DNA of 64,000 nucleotides from Bacteroidales bacterium (GTDB taxonomy: Bacteria > Bacteroidota > Bacteroidia > Bacteroidales > UBA932). Each line of letters starts with the position of its first letter. The first letter of the stretch is position 1. The stretch lies in assembly GCA_004552615.1 (NCBI GenBank), contig SFNZ01000002.1:1-64000 (forward strand). Direction: 5' to 3'. Of this stretch, positions 24,822-34,747 are shown one piece after another. The translations under genes and the position numbers were made by a program. Under the pieces are notes generated by a model. It saw only the letters and a program-made list of their open reading frames with translations. It did no database searches and had not been told where the DNA came from.

Positions 24822-27140
24822 TTATTTCTTTGCTGCCCCTTTCCTGCGGAACTGCCTCTTCGTAGGCGACTCGGAACTGATGATTTCCATGCACTTTTCC
24901 TCGGTCAAAGTCCCGGCATCCACGTCTTTCGGAATCTTGTAATTCTTCCCGTCCTGCTTTATATACGGCCCGTATCTGCCGTTTATCACCTGGATTCCTT
25001 TTCCCGAAAACTCGAGCATCACCTCGTTCCCGCCGCCTTTGGCAGCCTCTTTCTCGATCAGGGCCACGCATTCATCCACAGTCACGGTGAGAGGATCCTT
25101 GCCCCTCGGCAGGGACATGTTGCGGTCACCGTACTTGATATACGGCCCGTACTTTCCCTTCGTCGCTATAATGTCAGCCCCGTTGTACTGCCCTACGGTC
25201 CTCGGCAGCAGGAACAGCCTGCATGCATCCTCGAGGGTGATGCTCTCTATCAGCTGTCCCGGAGCGAGATTGGCATACTGCCGCTTCTCGCCTTCCCCTT
25301 TCTGGACATAAGGCCCATACTGGCCGAACCTTGCCACAATCGGCTGCCCGTCCGCAGGGTCGTTCCCGAGTTCCCGGCTCACGTGGCTGTATTCCTTGTT
25401 CCCGAGAACTTCCTCCACTTTCTTGTGGAACGGGGTGTAGAACTCGGATATGAGATTGTTCCATGCGAGATCTCCTTCGGCAATCTTGTCGAAATCCTTC
25501 TCCACGTTCGCCGTGAAGTCATAGTCCATTATCGGCCCGAAATTCTTCACCAGATAATCGGTGACTATCATGCCTATCTCCTGGGGGAGCAGCTTTCCCT
25601 TCTCCGCGCCCACTGTCTCTATTTTCTCGCTTTCAGTGATTTTCCCGTCCTTCATCGCCAGATATGGCACCGGAATCTTCTCTCCCTCCTTGTCACCCTT
25701 CACTATATATCCGCGTCCGGTCGTGAGAGTCGATATGATCTGGGCGTATGTTGCAGGACGTCCGATACCGAGTTCCTCGAGCTTCTTGACGAGCGAAGCC
25801 TCCGAGTACCTTGACGGCGGGGCGGTGAAACGGCCGCCTGAAGTGAATCCGAGCGGAATCATCACGTCTCCTTCATTGAGCGCCGGAAGAATCACTTCCT
25901 CGTCGTCCTGCTGGTCGTCCGAACTCTCCATATATACTTTGAGGAATCCGTCGAACAATACCTGTGCGGCCTGCACCGCGAATTTCTCCTCCCTCCTGTC
26001 GTTGGATATCTTCATGTCCGTGCGGAGAATCCTGGCATCCGCCATCTGTGAGGCTATTGTCCTCTTCCAGATGAGATTGTACAACTTCTGCTCCTGGGCT
26101 GTCCCTTCTATGGAAGTGTTGGCGATATATGTAGGCCTTATCGCCTCGTGGGCCTCCTGGGCTCCCTTGGAATGAGTCCTGTATTGTCTCGTGCGGGAAT
26201 AGTCCTCCCCGAAATTACCGACGATGTATTTTTTTGCAGCCCCGAGGGCCAATGCCGAAAGATTCGTCGAGTCGGTTCTCATATAAGTGATGAGTCCCCG
26301 TTCGTAGAGGCTCTGCGCCACCCTCATCGTCACGCTTACAGGAAACTTGAGCTTCCTTGCCGCTTCCTGCTGGAGAGTGGATGTCGTGAACGGGGCCGCA
26401 GGAGTGCGGGTACCCTCTTTCTTGTCTATCGAACTGATGGTGAATTTCGCGTCTGCACAGTCCTCGAGGAACTTCCTTGCCTCTTCAAGCGTCTTGAACT
26501 TCGTGTTCAATGTGGCATTGACCTTAGCCCCTCCGGATCCTTCAGGGGAGAATGTCGCATCCGTCTTGAAATATGCTTCTTTCTTGAAGTCCATTATCTC
26601 CCTTTCCCTGTCCACCACGAGCCTCAGGGCCACGCTCTGCACCCTTCCGGCGGACAGCTTCGGCTGGATTTTCCTCCACAGGATCGGCGATACCTCGAAT
26701 CCCACGAGCCTGTCAAGCACCCTTCTGGCCTGCTGGGCGTTCACCATGTTCATGTCAATGCTCCTCGGGTTCGCCACGGCATGCAGGATGGCATCTTCGG
26801 TGATTTCGTGGAATACAATCCTGCGGGTATCCTTGTCTTTCAGTCCGAGAGTCTCGTAAAGATGCCAGGAGATGGCTTCTCCCTCCCGGTCTTCATCGGA
26901 TGCCAGCCAGACCGTGCCGGCCTGCCCCGCCAGTTTCTTCAGCTCCGCGACCACCTTCTTCTTGTCTGCCGGAATGACGTACTCCGGTGTGAAACCGTGT
27001 TCCACATCGACACTTAACTTATTGTCCTGTAAATCTCTTATATGTCCGAAACTTGACTTTACAACATAGTCCTTTCCCAGGAATTGCTGTATTTTCCCGG
27101 CCTTTGCCGGGGACTCAACTATCACAAGATTCCCCTCCAT
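24822..27140 (-). CDS. topA: DNA topoisomerase I
   Basis: 772 residues, type IA. The TOPRIM domain at the start has VESPAKAGKIQQFLG and the acidic SDEDREGEAISWHL. The catalytic Tyr is in ITYMRTDSTNLS near residue 289. The C-terminus carries three glycine/aromatic repeats containing G-x-YGPY-V/I (near 605, 655 and 725) in place of the Cys4 zinc fingers of E. coli, and a Lys/Arg-rich end (RQFRRKGAAKK). The enzyme relaxes negative supercoils behind polymerase. Divergent from the PBP1A gene. Confidence 0.97.
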   Translation of the reverse strand: MEGNLVIVESPAKAGKIQQFLGKDYVVKSSFGHIRDLQDNKLSVDVEHGFTPEYVIPADKKKVVAELKKLAGQAGTVWLASDEDREGEAISWHLYETLGLKDKDTRRIVFHEITEDAILHAVANPRSIDMNMVNAQQARRVLDRLVGFEVSPILWRKIQPKLSAGRVQSVALRLVVDREREIMDFKKEAYFKTDATFSPEGSGGAKVNATLNTKFKTLEEARKFLEDCADAKFTISSIDKKEGTRTPAAPFTTSTLQQEAARKLKFPVSVTMRVAQSLYERGLITYMRTDSTNLSALALGAAKKYIVGNFGEDYSRTRQYRTHSKGAQEAHEAIRPTYIANTSIEGTAQEQKLYNLIWKRTIASQMADARILRTDMKISNDRREEKFAVQAAQVLFDGFLKVYMESSDDQQDDEEVILPALNEGDVMIPLGFTSGGRFTAPPSRYSEASLVKKLEELGIGRPATYAQIISTLTTGRGYIVKGDKEGEKIPVPYLAMKDGKITESEKIETVGAEKGKLLPQEIGMIVTDYLVKNFGPIMDYDFTANVEKDFDKIAEGDLAWNNLISEFYTPFHKKVEEVLGNKEYSHVSRELGNDPADGQPIVARFGQYGPYVQKGEGEKRQYANLAPGQLIESITLEDACRLFLLPRTVGQYNGADIIATKGKYGPYIKYGDRNMSLPRGKDPLTVTVDECVALIEKEAAKGGGNEVMLEFSGKGIQVINGRYGPYIKQDGKNYKIPKDVDAGTLTEEKCMEIISSESPTKRQFRRKGAAKK

Positions 27141-27209
27141 GATTCTCGAAATTTCTTAATTTGAATGCAAAGTAAAATACAAATCGGGTTAATTTCCAAA
27201 TTTTCTATG

Positions 27210-27217
27210 TATTTTTG
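27210..27217 (+). promoter_or_regulatory. Putative -7 box of the PBP1A gene
   Basis: TATTTTTG lies 19 bases before the ATG at 27237. It falls inside the longer open frame that begins at 27165, and so supports the later start. Confidence 0.5.
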
Positions 27218-27236
27218 TCCTTCCAAAAGAATATAT

Positions 27237-29588
27237 ATGACAGCTGACACGAAGAAAAAAATAATCAAATGGTTCTGGATACTTATTTCCATTCCCGTAG
27301 CGATGTTCATCGTGATGCTCCTTCTCGTATGGGCATTCGCCGACATCCCGTCGTTCGAGGAACTTGAGAATCCTGACAGCAAGCTTGCCACCGAGGTCAT
27401 AGCCGACGACGGCCAGGTCCTCACCACATTCCACATAGAGAACCGTTCCCACGTCACCTATGACGAACTGTCCCCGTATCTCGTGCAGGCAGCCGTGGCT
27501 ACCGAGGACAAGCGCTTCTACAGCCATTCGGGAATCGATTTCCAGAGCCTCGGACGAGTGTTCGTGAAGACCCTACTTCTCAGCGACTCGAGCCAGGGAG
27601 GCGGAAGTACCATCACGCAGCAGCTTGCCAAGACCCTGTATCCGAGGGCGGACGTCACCAGCCGCATACCGGGCGGCTCCAAGGTCAAGCTCGTCTGGAT
27701 CAAGCTGAAGGAATGGATAACGGCAGTCAAGCTCGAAAGGGACTATACCAAGGAAGAGATTCTGGACATGTATCTCAATGCCGTATTCTTCGGCAGCAGC
27801 GCATACGGAGTCAGGGCGGCCTCCCAGACATTCTTCGCCAAGGAACCGTCGGAACTGACCGTAGAGGAGAGCGCCACTCTCGTGGGAATGGTGAACAAGC
27901 CTACCAGATACAATCCTGCCCTCCACCCGGACAAGGCCCTCGTCAGGAGGAATTTCGTCATAAGCCAGATGGAGAAGGCCGGATATCTCACCAAGGCCCA
28001 GCGTGACTCCATCCAGCAGGTTCCTATAACATTGTCCTACCAGGTACAGGACCACAATGCCGGACTCGCCCCTTATTTCAGGGACATGCTCAGGCGCGTC
28101 ATGAGCGCGGAGAAGCCGGTCCGTTCGAAATATACATACAGGGAGGATTATTCCGCCGACTCCACATTGTGGGAGGACGACCCGCTCTATGGCTGGCTGA
28201 ACAAGAACCGCAAGCCGGACGGGACCCAGTACAATCTCGACAAGGATGGACTCCGTATCTATACCACCCTGAATTCCAAGATGCAGAGATATGCCGAGGA
28301 AGCCGTGGCGGAACATCTCGGCAAGGACCTGCAGAAGAGTTTTGCGAGGGATCTCAAATACAAGACCAACAAGCCTTTCTCCAATGACGTGGACAAGGAG
28401 ACCCGTGACCGCGTAATGAAGCAGGCCCGCCGGTGGAGTGACCGCTACCGCATGATGAAGAAGGAAGGCGTCAGCGAGTCCGAAATCATGAAGAGTTTCA
28501 GTGTGCCGGTCCAGATGAGGGTCTTCGCCTGGAACAAGAAGGGATATGTGGACACGACCCTCACCCCGGACGATTCCATTAAATATTACAAGTCCATCCT
28601 CAGGGCCGGATTCATGGCCGTGGAGCCTGTGACCGGTCATGTGAAGGCTTATGTCGGCGGCCCGAACTACCGCTATTTCAAATATGACAATGTCCGCCAG
28701 GGCAAGCGTCAGGTGGGTTCCACCGTGAAGCCTTTCCTCTACACTCTCGCGATGCAGTCGGGCATGACTCCGTGCACAAAGGTCGTCAACGTGCCACAGA
28801 CTTTCATAGTGGGGGAGGACGAATGGACTCCGAGAAGTACCGACAAGGACATCTGGATCGGCCAGACAGTGACATTGAAATGGGGTCTCACCCACAGCTC
28901 GAACAATATTTCAGCTTATCTGATGAAGCAGCTCGGGCCGGAGCCTATGGCCAACATGATGCGGACGATGGGCATCCAGAGCCATATAGATGCCGTTCCG
29001 TCCCTGTGCGTGGGCCCTGCGGATCTCTCATTGTATGAGATGGTTGCGGCCTACAATACCTTCCCGTCGAAGGGCGTGTACATCACCCCTCAGTTCGTCA
29101 CGAGGATAGAGGACAACCAGGGCAATGTCCTCGGTGAGTTCACCAATCGCAAGAGGGAGGCCATCAGCGAGCAGACCGCATATCTGATGGTCAACCTGAT
29201 GGAAGGTGTCATCAACAACGGAACCGGTTCGCGCCTGCGTGCGAAATACGGGCTGAAAGGGCAGATTGCCGGCAAGACAGGAACTACCAATGACAATGCG
29301 GACGGATGGTTCATCGGCTACACCCCGTCCCTCACGGCCGGAATCTGGGTCGGCGCCGAGGACAGGCAGGTTCATTTCCAGTCCCTTGCATTGGGTAGCG
29401 GTTCCAATATGGCACTTCCGATATGGGGTATTTTCATGAAGAAGGTGCTGGCTGACGGGAGTCTCGGCATATCCGAATCCGACCGGTTCATGGCTCCTGC
29501 CGGGATGGAGATTGACCTGAGTTGCAGCGGAGGGGACGAGGACACCAATACCTCTTCCCGCAGCGAAGCAGACTATTATTTTGATTGA
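27237..29588 (+). CDS. Bifunctional class A penicillin-binding protein (PBP1A type)
   Basis: 783 residues from the ATG at 27237, chosen because a -7 box precedes it and it gives a cytoplasmic Lys-rich tail before the membrane helix (about 13-35). The GT51 glycosyltransferase domain has EDKRFYSHSGID and QGGGSTITQQLAKTL. The transpeptidase domain has the SxxK site in GSTVKPFLY, SxN in HSSNNISAYL and KTG in AGKTGTTND. It polymerises and cross-links peptidoglycan. The end is acidic and low-complexity. ddl follows after 15 bases, another wall gene. Confidence 0.95.
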   Translation: MTADTKKKIIKWFWILISIPVAMFIVMLLLVWAFADIPSFEELENPDSKLATEVIADDGQVLTTFHIENRSHVTYDELSPYLVQAAVATEDKRFYSHSGIDFQSLGRVFVKTLLLSDSSQGGGSTITQQLAKTLYPRADVTSRIPGGSKVKLVWIKLKEWITAVKLERDYTKEEILDMYLNAVFFGSSAYGVRAASQTFFAKEPSELTVEESATLVGMVNKPTRYNPALHPDKALVRRNFVISQMEKAGYLTKAQRDSIQQVPITLSYQVQDHNAGLAPYFRDMLRRVMSAEKPVRSKYTYREDYSADSTLWEDDPLYGWLNKNRKPDGTQYNLDKDGLRIYTTLNSKMQRYAEEAVAEHLGKDLQKSFARDLKYKTNKPFSNDVDKETRDRVMKQARRWSDRYRMMKKEGVSESEIMKSFSVPVQMRVFAWNKKGYVDTTLTPDDSIKYYKSILRAGFMAVEPVTGHVKAYVGGPNYRYFKYDNVRQGKRQVGSTVKPFLYTLAMQSGMTPCTKVVNVPQTFIVGEDEWTPRSTDKDIWIGQTVTLKWGLTHSSNNISAYLMKQLGPEPMANMMRTMGIQSHIDAVPSLCVGPADLSLYEMVAAYNTFPSKGVYITPQFVTRIEDNQGNVLGEFTNRKREAISEQTAYLMVNLMEGVINNGTGSRLRAKYGLKGQIAGKTGTTNDNADGWFIGYTPSLTAGIWVGAEDRQVHFQSLALGSGSNMALPIWGIFMKKVLADGSLGISESDRFMAPAGMEIDLSCSGGDEDTNTSSRSEADYYFD

Positions 29589-29603
29589 TAACTTATATCT
29601 ATC

Positions 29604-30611
29604 ATGGGAAAGATTGAGACTGTTGCCGTGATTTACGGCAGCGATTCTTCTGAATGGGAGGTCGCCTGCAGGAGCGGGGAATATACCGCATCCCGTATCG
29701 ATGACAGGGAATTCAATGTGTATGAGATATTCGCACGTTTCGGGAAATGGAACCTCGTGGCATTCCGCAGGAAGGATTCGATGAGAGTGACGTTCCCGGA
29801 GGAAGCCCGTCCTGAAGTGGACAAGAATGATTTCTCCGTGACCGTATATGGTGAAAAGGTGAAATTCGACTATGCCTACATAATGCAGCACGGCGCCCCT
29901 GGAGAGAACGGCCTGCTGCAGGGTTATTTCGAGATGCTCGGGATTCCGCACAGCGGCTGCAGTGCATTCGTGTCGGCAGTTGCATTCGACAAATATTCCT
30001 GCAAGAGCTATCTCCGCGGGGTGGATTATGTCAAGTTTGCCCCGGACGCGTTCATCCGCAAGGGAATGGATGTGGAGGAGTTCTCCCTCAGGACTGCGGA
30101 GCGGCTCGGATTCCCTCTGTTCGTAAAACCGACCGACGGAGGAAGCAGTTTCGGGATCACCAAGGTGAAAGATGCTGCAGGACTGCCGTCCGCAATCAAT
30201 TTCGCCTTCTCTGAAGGCCCTGCCGTGATAGTCGAGAAAGGAATTGAAGGAAAGGAACTTACCTGTGCCGCCTATCGGGACGGAGACGAGGTGAAGGCTC
30301 TTCCGATCATCCAGATAGTCACCGAGAACGAGTATTTCGACTACGATGCCAAATACAACGGCCACAGCCGCGAGCTCTGCCCGGCACCGGTTCCTGAAGA
30401 ACTGTCATCGGAAATCCAGGACATCACCTGCCGCCTGTATGCGCATCTCGGCTGCTCTGGAGTCGTAAGGATGGACTACATAGCGGCTGAGGACGGGATT
30501 TATTTTCTGGAAGTCAATACGATACCTGGCATGACCAGCGCATCGCTCGTGCCCAAGATGGTCCGTGCCGCCGGGCTGGACATGACAGCTTTCCTGACCA
30601 AACTCATATAA
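29604..30611 (+). CDS. ddl: D-alanine--D-alanine ligase
   Basis: 335 residues, ATP-grasp fold. Recognisable are the substrate loop QHGAPGENGLLQGYFEMLGI near residues 95-114, FVKPTDGGSSFGITKV near 173-188, and the metal-binding EVNTIPGMTSASL near 304-316. Ddl makes the D-Ala-D-Ala end of the peptidoglycan stem, the target of vancomycin. It lies between the PBP1A gene and prmC and its stop overlaps the prmC start in TAATG. Confidence 0.95.
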   Translation: MGKIETVAVIYGSDSSEWEVACRSGEYTASRIDDREFNVYEIFARFGKWNLVAFRRKDSMRVTFPEEARPEVDKNDFSVTVYGEKVKFDYAYIMQHGAPGENGLLQGYFEMLGIPHSGCSAFVSAVAFDKYSCKSYLRGVDYVKFAPDAFIRKGMDVEEFSLRTAERLGFPLFVKPTDGGSSFGITKVKDAAGLPSAINFAFSEGPAVIVEKGIEGKELTCAAYRDGDEVKALPIIQIVTENEYFDYDAKYNGHSRELCPAPVPEELSSEIQDITCRLYAHLGCSGVVRMDYIAAEDGIYFLEVNTIPGMTSASLVPKMVRAAGLDMTAFLTKLI

Positions 30612-31513
30612 TGCTGCTGGCCGGTTTTGTCAATCAGGGCACGGCTGCCCTTGAACATCTGTATCCTGCCAGGGAGGCGAGGAACATTATCCTCATGCTC
30701 TGTGAGGATATGCTCGGCACGAAGAGCTATACCCATATCGTGGAACCTCAATACGAGATTCCTTCCGATATGGAGGGGGCTCTGGAAGAAGCCCTGGGGA
30801 GGCTCGAGAAAGGCGAACCAGTCCAGTACGTGACGGGCAAAGCCGCGTTTTCAGGCTATCAGTTCCATGTCTGCCCGGACGTGCTGATCCCGCGCCCGGA
30901 GACCGAACTGCTCTGCCGTGAAGCTGTCAAGGCTGCATCGAGAATTAGCCGGATGAGGATTCCTTACGGGAAAAACGCGTTGCCGGTCAGGGTCCTGGAT
31001 CTCTGTACGGGGTCAGGATGCATTGCCTGGACGGTTGCTCTCTCCGTGCCCGGTACCCGTGTGACGGGAGTTGATATATCGGACGGGGCTCTTGCTGTGG
31101 CCTCAGGCCAGGATTTCGATGCTGAACTCAAGGCGACGGGGGCTCTCAGGCCTGAATTCGTGAAGGCCGACGTTCTCGTAGGCGGGCCGGACTTCCCATA
31201 CGGCGAGTTCGACATCATTCTCAGCAATCCGCCTTACATAATGGAGTCCGAGAAGCCTCAAATGCGTGTCAATGTACTCGATTATGAGCCATCACTTGCT
31301 CTTTTCGTGCCGGATGATGATCCCCTGCTGTTCTACAGGGCGATAGCCGGATGGAGCGTGTCCCATCTTGCTACTGAAGGAGTTGGAATGACGGAGGTCA
31401 ACGAAACTCTCGCAAGCGAGACCGGGGAGATTTTCAGGGAAGCCGGCTACGGACATGTGGAAATAGTGAAGGACTTCAATGACAGGAACCGTTTCGTCAC
31501 ATATCACAAATAG
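30611..31513 (+). CDS. prmC: Peptide chain release factor N5-glutamine methyltransferase
   Basis: 300 residues. An N-terminal helical domain is followed by a Rossmann methyltransferase with VLDLCTGSGCIAW (SAM binding, near 130) and the catalytic LSNPPYI (near 205). PrmC methylates the Gln of the GGQ motif in RF1 and RF2. IPRPETELL near 98 is the conserved family start block of the catalytic part. It overlaps ddl by one base, so translation is probably coupled, and is followed by a clear terminator. Confidence 0.95.
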   Translation: MLLAGFVNQGTAALEHLYPAREARNIILMLCEDMLGTKSYTHIVEPQYEIPSDMEGALEEALGRLEKGEPVQYVTGKAAFSGYQFHVCPDVLIPRPETELLCREAVKAASRISRMRIPYGKNALPVRVLDLCTGSGCIAWTVALSVPGTRVTGVDISDGALAVASGQDFDAELKATGALRPEFVKADVLVGGPDFPYGEFDIILSNPPYIMESEKPQMRVNVLDYEPSLALFVPDDDPLLFYRAIAGWSVSHLATEGVGMTEVNETLASETGEIFREAGYGHVEIVKDFNDRNRFVTYHK

Positions 31514-31578
31514 AATTCCAACAGGGCGATAATGCTGGAAAATATGCCTTGCAGGCTCTGGAAATGCGATTTTGAAAG

Positions 31579-31614
31579 ATATCCGTGTTCATTTTCCGAA
31601 CACGGATATTTTTG
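31579..31614 (+). terminator. Terminator after prmC
   Basis: A perfect 12-base-pair stem (31579-31590 with 31598-31609), a 7-base loop and the T-rich tail TTTTTG. The tail also spells TATTTTTG (31607-31614), the -7 consensus, 34 bases before the following lipoprotein gene. Confidence 0.85.
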
Positions 31615-31647
31615 TGTCAATTTGCACCATGTTGGATTATAAACGAT

Positions 31648-32814
31648 ATGCTTATGAAACTGTTGAAATTCTTGTTGCCGGCTCTCCCGGCTCTTGTGTG
31701 CGGATGTGAGTATGTTGACCATTCCGGAGAGGAAGTCCCCGAAACAGTGAAAATTTCAGTGGACAGTGTCGCGAGACTCCTGTCTGCATTGCCCATCGGA
31801 ACTGAGCAGGTAGGGGAGGTGCATGACGCCGTATCCTCATCTTCGGCCAACGGCTATGACGAGGAATATACGATGAAAGACCTGTTCACTGCTCCGGGGG
31901 CAGGTGTCGGGGACGGGGCCACCAGGACCGGGTCTTCATACCGCACACCTCTGAGGGACCTCATACGTGACCATCTCGCCTCGTCCCTGCCCGTGACCAA
32001 GGCGGAAGGAGAAGTGGAGGAATATGTCAGGCTCCTTGAGGATTCCGGCCTCCAGATTTACTGGCCTTATTCGGAAGAATGGGACGGCAATACCCTGCCT
32101 GTGATTACTTTCGATCCCTCGAACGGGGCTGAGGTCAATGTGGGCTATCGTCTGAGAGAAGACGGCTCGCCCGGAATCGAGGAAGTGGTCGTGGACGAGG
32201 AGATGGCGATGGACACACCTGTATGGGTCGTGAACAGGAATGATGACAGCGACTATACCCCGGTGGAAATGCTCCGTCGGCAGGATCCGGAATGGGACGG
32301 AGGAGGCTCGGTCATCGTCAAGCCTTCATCTTATACAGGTGACGTTAGAACTTTGGTTCTCAAGGACATCACCATGAGGCGTAATTTCGACCCGTGGTTC
32401 GCCGGGGCATCGGAATTTTTCGTCAAATGCGGCCGTGTCGAGGATTTCACCGCCAGCACCGAGGCGGAACTCAAGCTCTATTCCCCGCAGGTTTCAGATT
32501 TCATGATAGTAGTAAGGAGAAATCAGCTGAACAAGAAAATTCCGTTCAATGTGGTTCTGGTATCGCAATGGACTGAACTGATGGAAAGCATAGCCTTCAT
32601 GATAGTGGAGGATGACGGAGGAACCAGGACCGAATGGAAATGCTCGGCAGTGGTCAAGTACAATTCCAAAAGTTACGGATTCGAGGTCTCCCTGCCATTC
32701 AATACGAGGGATGACATAGTCTGGAGAGGCCAGCTCACAGGGAAATACCTCGAGAAATATGACGGGATGACTTCCCGTTTCGGAGATGTGGAACTCACGT
32801 TCCAGTTCCAGTGA
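31648..32814 (+). CDS. Putative lipoprotein of unknown function
   Basis: 388 residues from the ATG at 31648 (31654 is an alternative). This start gives a lipoprotein signal ending near LVCGC, whereas the longer open frame does not. The mature protein is acidic, begins with Ser-rich low-complexity sequence and continues with mixed beta segments (GGSVIVKPSSYTGDVRTL, TSRFGDVELTFQFQ at the end). No known domain is recognised. It is a single-gene unit that converges on the U32 gene with 19 bases between stops. Probably an outer-surface or periplasmic lipoprotein. Confidence 0.7.
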   Translation: MLMKLLKFLLPALPALVCGCEYVDHSGEEVPETVKISVDSVARLLSALPIGTEQVGEVHDAVSSSSANGYDEEYTMKDLFTAPGAGVGDGATRTGSSYRTPLRDLIRDHLASSLPVTKAEGEVEEYVRLLEDSGLQIYWPYSEEWDGNTLPVITFDPSNGAEVNVGYRLREDGSPGIEEVVVDEEMAMDTPVWVVNRNDDSDYTPVEMLRRQDPEWDGGGSVIVKPSSYTGDVRTLVLKDITMRRNFDPWFAGASEFFVKCGRVEDFTASTEAELKLYSPQVSDFMIVVRRNQLNKKIPFNVVLVSQWTELMESIAFMIVEDDGGTRTEWKCSAVVKYNSKSYGFEVSLPFNTRDDIVWRGQLTGKYLEKYDGMTSRFGDVELTFQFQ

Positions 32815-32833
32815 CCGGCTACAGGGCCTTGCG

Positions 32834-34735
32834 TCATCCTTCGGTGACGGTCATTTCGCAGCGCGCGCAGTCGAAATGCAGGGCGAACCGCCTGCCGTTG
32901 TTCATGAGGAAGAGAGGGCCCGATATTCCTCCATCCCGTCCGCGCAGGCACATTCCGAGTTCGTACCTGATGCAATATTTCGTCCGCATCAGTTCTGCCC
33001 CTGAAAGATGTGAAATCTCGTATGCGTCATCCGTCCTGGATGCGCCGAGACTATCGTAGATTCCACGGGACAGGCGGTTCGAAATGTTGAAACGGTAATC
33101 TGCCTGCCTTCCTGCCATTCCGGCCGTGCCCCGGCCCGTCCTCTCCTCAAGACATGAATTGGCAATGGGTATGGCGATGCACGGAATCTCGTCGAGCATT
33201 CCGGCCAATGTCCTGCGGATTCCGTTTATGAATGAAGGGCTGACGAAAGGCAGGGTGTCCGGGACATGATTGATTCCGGCCAGGGAGAACGCATATACTC
33301 CGGTAGTCTTTTCCATCTGTGAGTGGAAAGTCTCCAGCATTCTTCCGGGGTTGGATGCCATCTCGCTGCCACAGAGGAATTTATATGATATCTCTCTTCC
33401 GTCCTGCGAAGTGGCAGAGCAGTCGATGGTGAACTCTCCGTCCCCTCCGCGTGATATGGACATGACCACGGTCACCTGAATCAGCCTGATACATTTCCGG
33501 GTCTCGAGGGACTTTTCGAATTCCGTGCTGATGTTGCGGTATATTGTCATTCCCGGCATTATTCCGCTGACAGGTCGGCACCGGATTACATTGCCGCTGC
33601 ACACGTCACCCCTGAACCCGGTTATGGACGAGTCCTTCCCGACGAAAGCGAATCCGTCCCCGTTTCGTAGAGGGGATGCCGTTCCTGCAGCATTAAGGCG
33701 GACTGCAATTTCCAGCATGTCTTTTCCGGACATTCTGGCGGAAATTACCGTTCCCACGGCCTCTCCCATCCCTTTCGGGGTGTCCATGCTTGCCCACCTG
33801 CCTCTTTTCCCGTCGATGAACAGTTCTGTATATCCTCTGTTGAACGTCTTGTTGAGGTCCGGTGTGAATCCGCCCCTGACCTTCCCGAAGGATGCTCTCC
33901 GGTACGATTCCGGATGGGCTTCCACCAATGCATCAAGCGCCCGGGAATAGGCACTCACTACATTGCGGACATAAGAAATGTTCTTGAGACGGCCCTCTAT
34001 TTTGAACGACGTTACGCCAGCTCCTGCCAGGTCGCCGATGCGTTTCAGGAGATTGTAGTCCTTCAGGGACAGCAGGGCCTTGTTCCGGACCAGGACTTTT
34101 CCGTTCCCGTCCACGAGGTCATACAGGGACCTGCAGGCCTGGACACATTCGCCCCGGTTCGCGCTCCTGCCAGCAACCGCCTCCGACATATAGCATTGTC
34201 CGCTGTAGCACACGCACAGGGCCCCGTGGACGAAGAATTCTATTTCCGTGCCGGCAGCCTCGCTGATCCTCCGGACGGTCTCAAGCGGCAGTTCCCTCTC
34301 CAGGACGAGTCTCGAGAATCCCAAGTCCCTGTACATCAGCGCAGTTTCTACGTCGCGGATAGCACATTGCGTGGATGCGTGGAGAGGTATTTCCAGTTCC
34401 GGACATCCTTCTTCGGACTCGCCCCGGGCCAGCTCAAGCAATGCCGTGTCCTGCACGATGATTGCGTCTGCCCCGGCATCCTGCACCTGAAGCATGAGCT
34501 TTCGGACATCCTCCAGCTCGTTATCGTACACTATGGTGTTTATCGTGATGAATACACGTACACCGAACCTGTGGGCGTACCCGCACAATACCCTGATATC
34601 CTCGACACTATTGCCTGCAGCCTGCCTTGCCCCGAACGACGGACCTGCAATATATACGGCATCGGCACCGCAGTCAATTGCTGCAATGCCGATGTCTATG
34701 TTTTTTGCCGGAGCAAGAAGTTCAAGCGATCTCAT
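32834..34735 (-). CDS. Peptidase U32-family protein (RlhA/TrhP type)
   Basis: 633 residues. The TIM-barrel U32 domain is at the N-terminus (ELLAPAKNIDIGIAAIDCGA), with the family signature EFFVHGALCVCYSGQCYMS near residues 170-188 and the cysteine pair GECVQACRSLYD after it, which in homologues bind an Fe-S cluster. Length and the C-terminal extension resemble E. coli RlhA, which hydroxylates C2501 of 23S rRNA; TrhP makes hydroxyuridine in tRNA. Which RNA is modified here is undecided. It lies 12 bases after the TPR gene on the same strand. Confidence 0.88.
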   Translation of the reverse strand: MRSLELLAPAKNIDIGIAAIDCGADAVYIAGPSFGARQAAGNSVEDIRVLCGYAHRFGVRVFITINTIVYDNELEDVRKLMLQVQDAGADAIIVQDTALLELARGESEEGCPELEIPLHASTQCAIRDVETALMYRDLGFSRLVLERELPLETVRRISEAAGTEIEFFVHGALCVCYSGQCYMSEAVAGRSANRGECVQACRSLYDLVDGNGKVLVRNKALLSLKDYNLLKRIGDLAGAGVTSFKIEGRLKNISYVRNVVSAYSRALDALVEAHPESYRRASFGKVRGGFTPDLNKTFNRGYTELFIDGKRGRWASMDTPKGMGEAVGTVISARMSGKDMLEIAVRLNAAGTASPLRNGDGFAFVGKDSSITGFRGDVCSGNVIRCRPVSGIMPGMTIYRNISTEFEKSLETRKCIRLIQVTVVMSISRGGDGEFTIDCSATSQDGREISYKFLCGSEMASNPGRMLETFHSQMEKTTGVYAFSLAGINHVPDTLPFVSPSFINGIRRTLAGMLDEIPCIAIPIANSCLEERTGRGTAGMAGRQADYRFNISNRLSRGIYDSLGASRTDDAYEISHLSGAELMRTKYCIRYELGMCLRGRDGGISGPLFLMNNGRRFALHFDCARCEMTVTEG

Positions 34736-34747
34736 CCGGCAGGTTCA

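Noticed and set aside
27573..28895. 440-codon open frame opposite the PBP1A gene
   Set aside because: The PBP1A frame carries all catalytic motifs; the opposite frame is rich in His, Gly and Arg as expected from a shadow of high-GC codons.
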